In this document: in pieces, positions 63,623 through 64,000 of the stretch | Layout: each line of letters opens with the position of its first letter | Position numbering within the stretch: the stretch's first letter is position 1 | NCBI RefSeq assembly: GCF_002968285.2 | Contig: NZ_CP134400.1 | Location: forward strand, 1,612,001 to 1,676,000 | Source of the DNA: Mycobacterium sp. ITM-2016-00318 | Lineage (GTDB): Bacteria; Actinomycetota; Actinomycetes; Mycobacteriales; Mycobacteriaceae | DNA: 64,000 nucleotides | Direction: 5' to 3' | Notes under the pieces: generated by a model | The model's input: only the letters and a program-made list of their open reading frames with translations | Database searches by the model: none | What the model was told of the DNA's origin: nothing | Position numbers and translations under genes: made by a program

Positions 63623-63665
63623 ATGGTTCTACCGATGTCAAACCATCTAGCTGGGGATATGGTTT
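63623..63665. promoter_or_regulatory. Array of ATGGTT/AACCAT half-sites with 18-bp period (TetR operator candidate)
   Basis: ATGGTT (63623-63628), AACCAT (63641-63646) and ATGGTT (63659-63664) alternate in direction and are exactly 18 bp apart. AAACCAT/ATGGTTT gives a 7-bp dyad for the second pair. The array occupies the gap between the amidohydrolase operon and the divergent TetR gene and probably holds one or two dimers of that regulator. Confidence 0.55.
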
Positions 63666-63770
63666 ACAGTGCTGCATAGGAGAAGAATCCTGTTCTCGGA
63701 ATCGGGAGGTGCGATCGTCGCCACAAGGGCTCCCGACCACGCTCAGAGCGACATCGTCTCGCTGGCCGAC

Positions 63771-64000
63771 ATGACCAGCGGGCAGTTGGCGCGGCGCGCC
63801 AAGATTATCGAGGCGGTGATCGATCTGATCGCCGACGTCGGCGCCGATGCCGTGCAGATGCGCGACGTGGCGCAGCGATCAGGAGTCGCGCTGGCGACCG
63901 TGTACCGATACTTCAGCTCCAAGGAGCATCTGCTGGCCGCAGCGCTCGAGGACTGGCAGAAGCGACTCACCCGCCGTGTGCTGGCCGCAGCCGGTCCCGC
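63771..64000 (+). CDS. TetR-family regulator, KstR-like DNA-binding domain (partial)
   Basis: The gene runs off the right edge; 76 residues are visible. The helix-turn-helix is plain: AKIIEAVIDLIADVGADAVQ, MRDVAQRSGVALATVYRYF and SSKEHLLAAALEDW. This arrangement, with VQMRDVA and YRYFSSKEHLL, is like KstR, the cholesterol regulator of mycobacteria, and related repressors of lipid catabolism. ATG 63771 is the first good start in frame; the frame is open further upstream without a clear start codon. It is divergent from the amidohydrolase/acyl-CoA dehydrogenase operon, its likely target. Confidence 0.88.
   Translation, partial: MTSGQLARRAKIIEAVIDLIADVGADAVQMRDVAQRSGVALATVYRYFSSKEHLLAAALEDWQKRLTRRVLAAAGP

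Overview
The window looks like chromosomal DNA of a mycobacterium, most likely a fast-growing environmental Mycolicibacterium-type species. The base composition is GC-rich. Several protein families are typical of that group: a mycothiol-dependent formaldehyde dehydrogenase, F420/LLM-class oxidoreductases, a PknF-like kinase, a wax-ester synthase/DGAT, a mycofactocin-type SDR, tandem Rv1318c-like adenylate cyclases and a PonA2-like PASTA transpeptidase. No rRNA, tRNA, CRISPR array, insertion sequence or phage was seen. The taxonomic assignment is inference from gene content.

Region by region. 1-9.7 kb: the end of a [2Fe-2S] reductase, an orphan histidine kinase, a bifunctional PBP, a DmdC-like acyl-CoA dehydrogenase, two poorly known proteins, a secreted TAP-like hydrolase and a PAS-ANTAR regulator. 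9.8-16.7 kb: a 56-residue zinc-ribbon protein, a molybdopterin oxidoreductase, a LuxR regulator with a coupled methyltransferase, a tiny membrane protein, a STAS protein, a SnoaL-like protein and a Ser/Thr kinase with an MviN-like ectodomain. 16.8-19.5 kb: a zone of decay, with a DUF4189 gene carrying several frameshifts, a broken IclR gene and only the last ~80 codons of glyoxylate carboligase (gcl), next to an intact glycerate kinase.

19.6-41.5 kb is the centrepiece, a nearly complete glycine-betaine catabolic island. A BCCT carrier imports betaine. A Rieske oxygenase with its own Rieske ferredoxin and FAD reductase would make dimethylglycine. A DgcA-like flavoprotein and a DMG oxidase would make sarcosine. 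Heterotetrameric sarcosine oxidase (soxBDAG) makes glycine and methylene-THF. GlyA combines these into serine, and SdaA makes pyruvate. A mycothiol-dependent dehydrogenase handles formaldehyde. Three FCD-type GntR regulators and one IclR regulator sit inside. Variants of a TGATATATCA palindrome lie 28-54 bp before six of the genes. A different motif, GTTGCGnnnTGCG, is shared by the IclR promoter region and the Rieske operon.

41.5-48.3 kb: an LLM oxidoreductase, two tandem adenylate cyclases whose catalytic halves are nearly identical, and a TIGR03885-type flavin oxidoreductase coupled to a trehalose-synthase-like GH13 enzyme. 48.3-54.7 kb: a large secreted phosphoesterase, two SDRs, a wax-ester synthase/DGAT and a TIGR02206 membrane protein. 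54.7-57.7 kb: an RsbQ/RsbP-like stress-signalling pair and another hydrolase. 57.7-64 kb: an orphan solute-binding lipoprotein, then an operon of two amidohydrolases and a fused double acyl-CoA dehydrogenase, diverging from a TetR gene cut by the window edge. No intergenic stretch exceeds about 300 bases. The longest (~200-215 bp) are at 7149-7338, 21304-21518 and 38611-38816, and their visible signals are listed.
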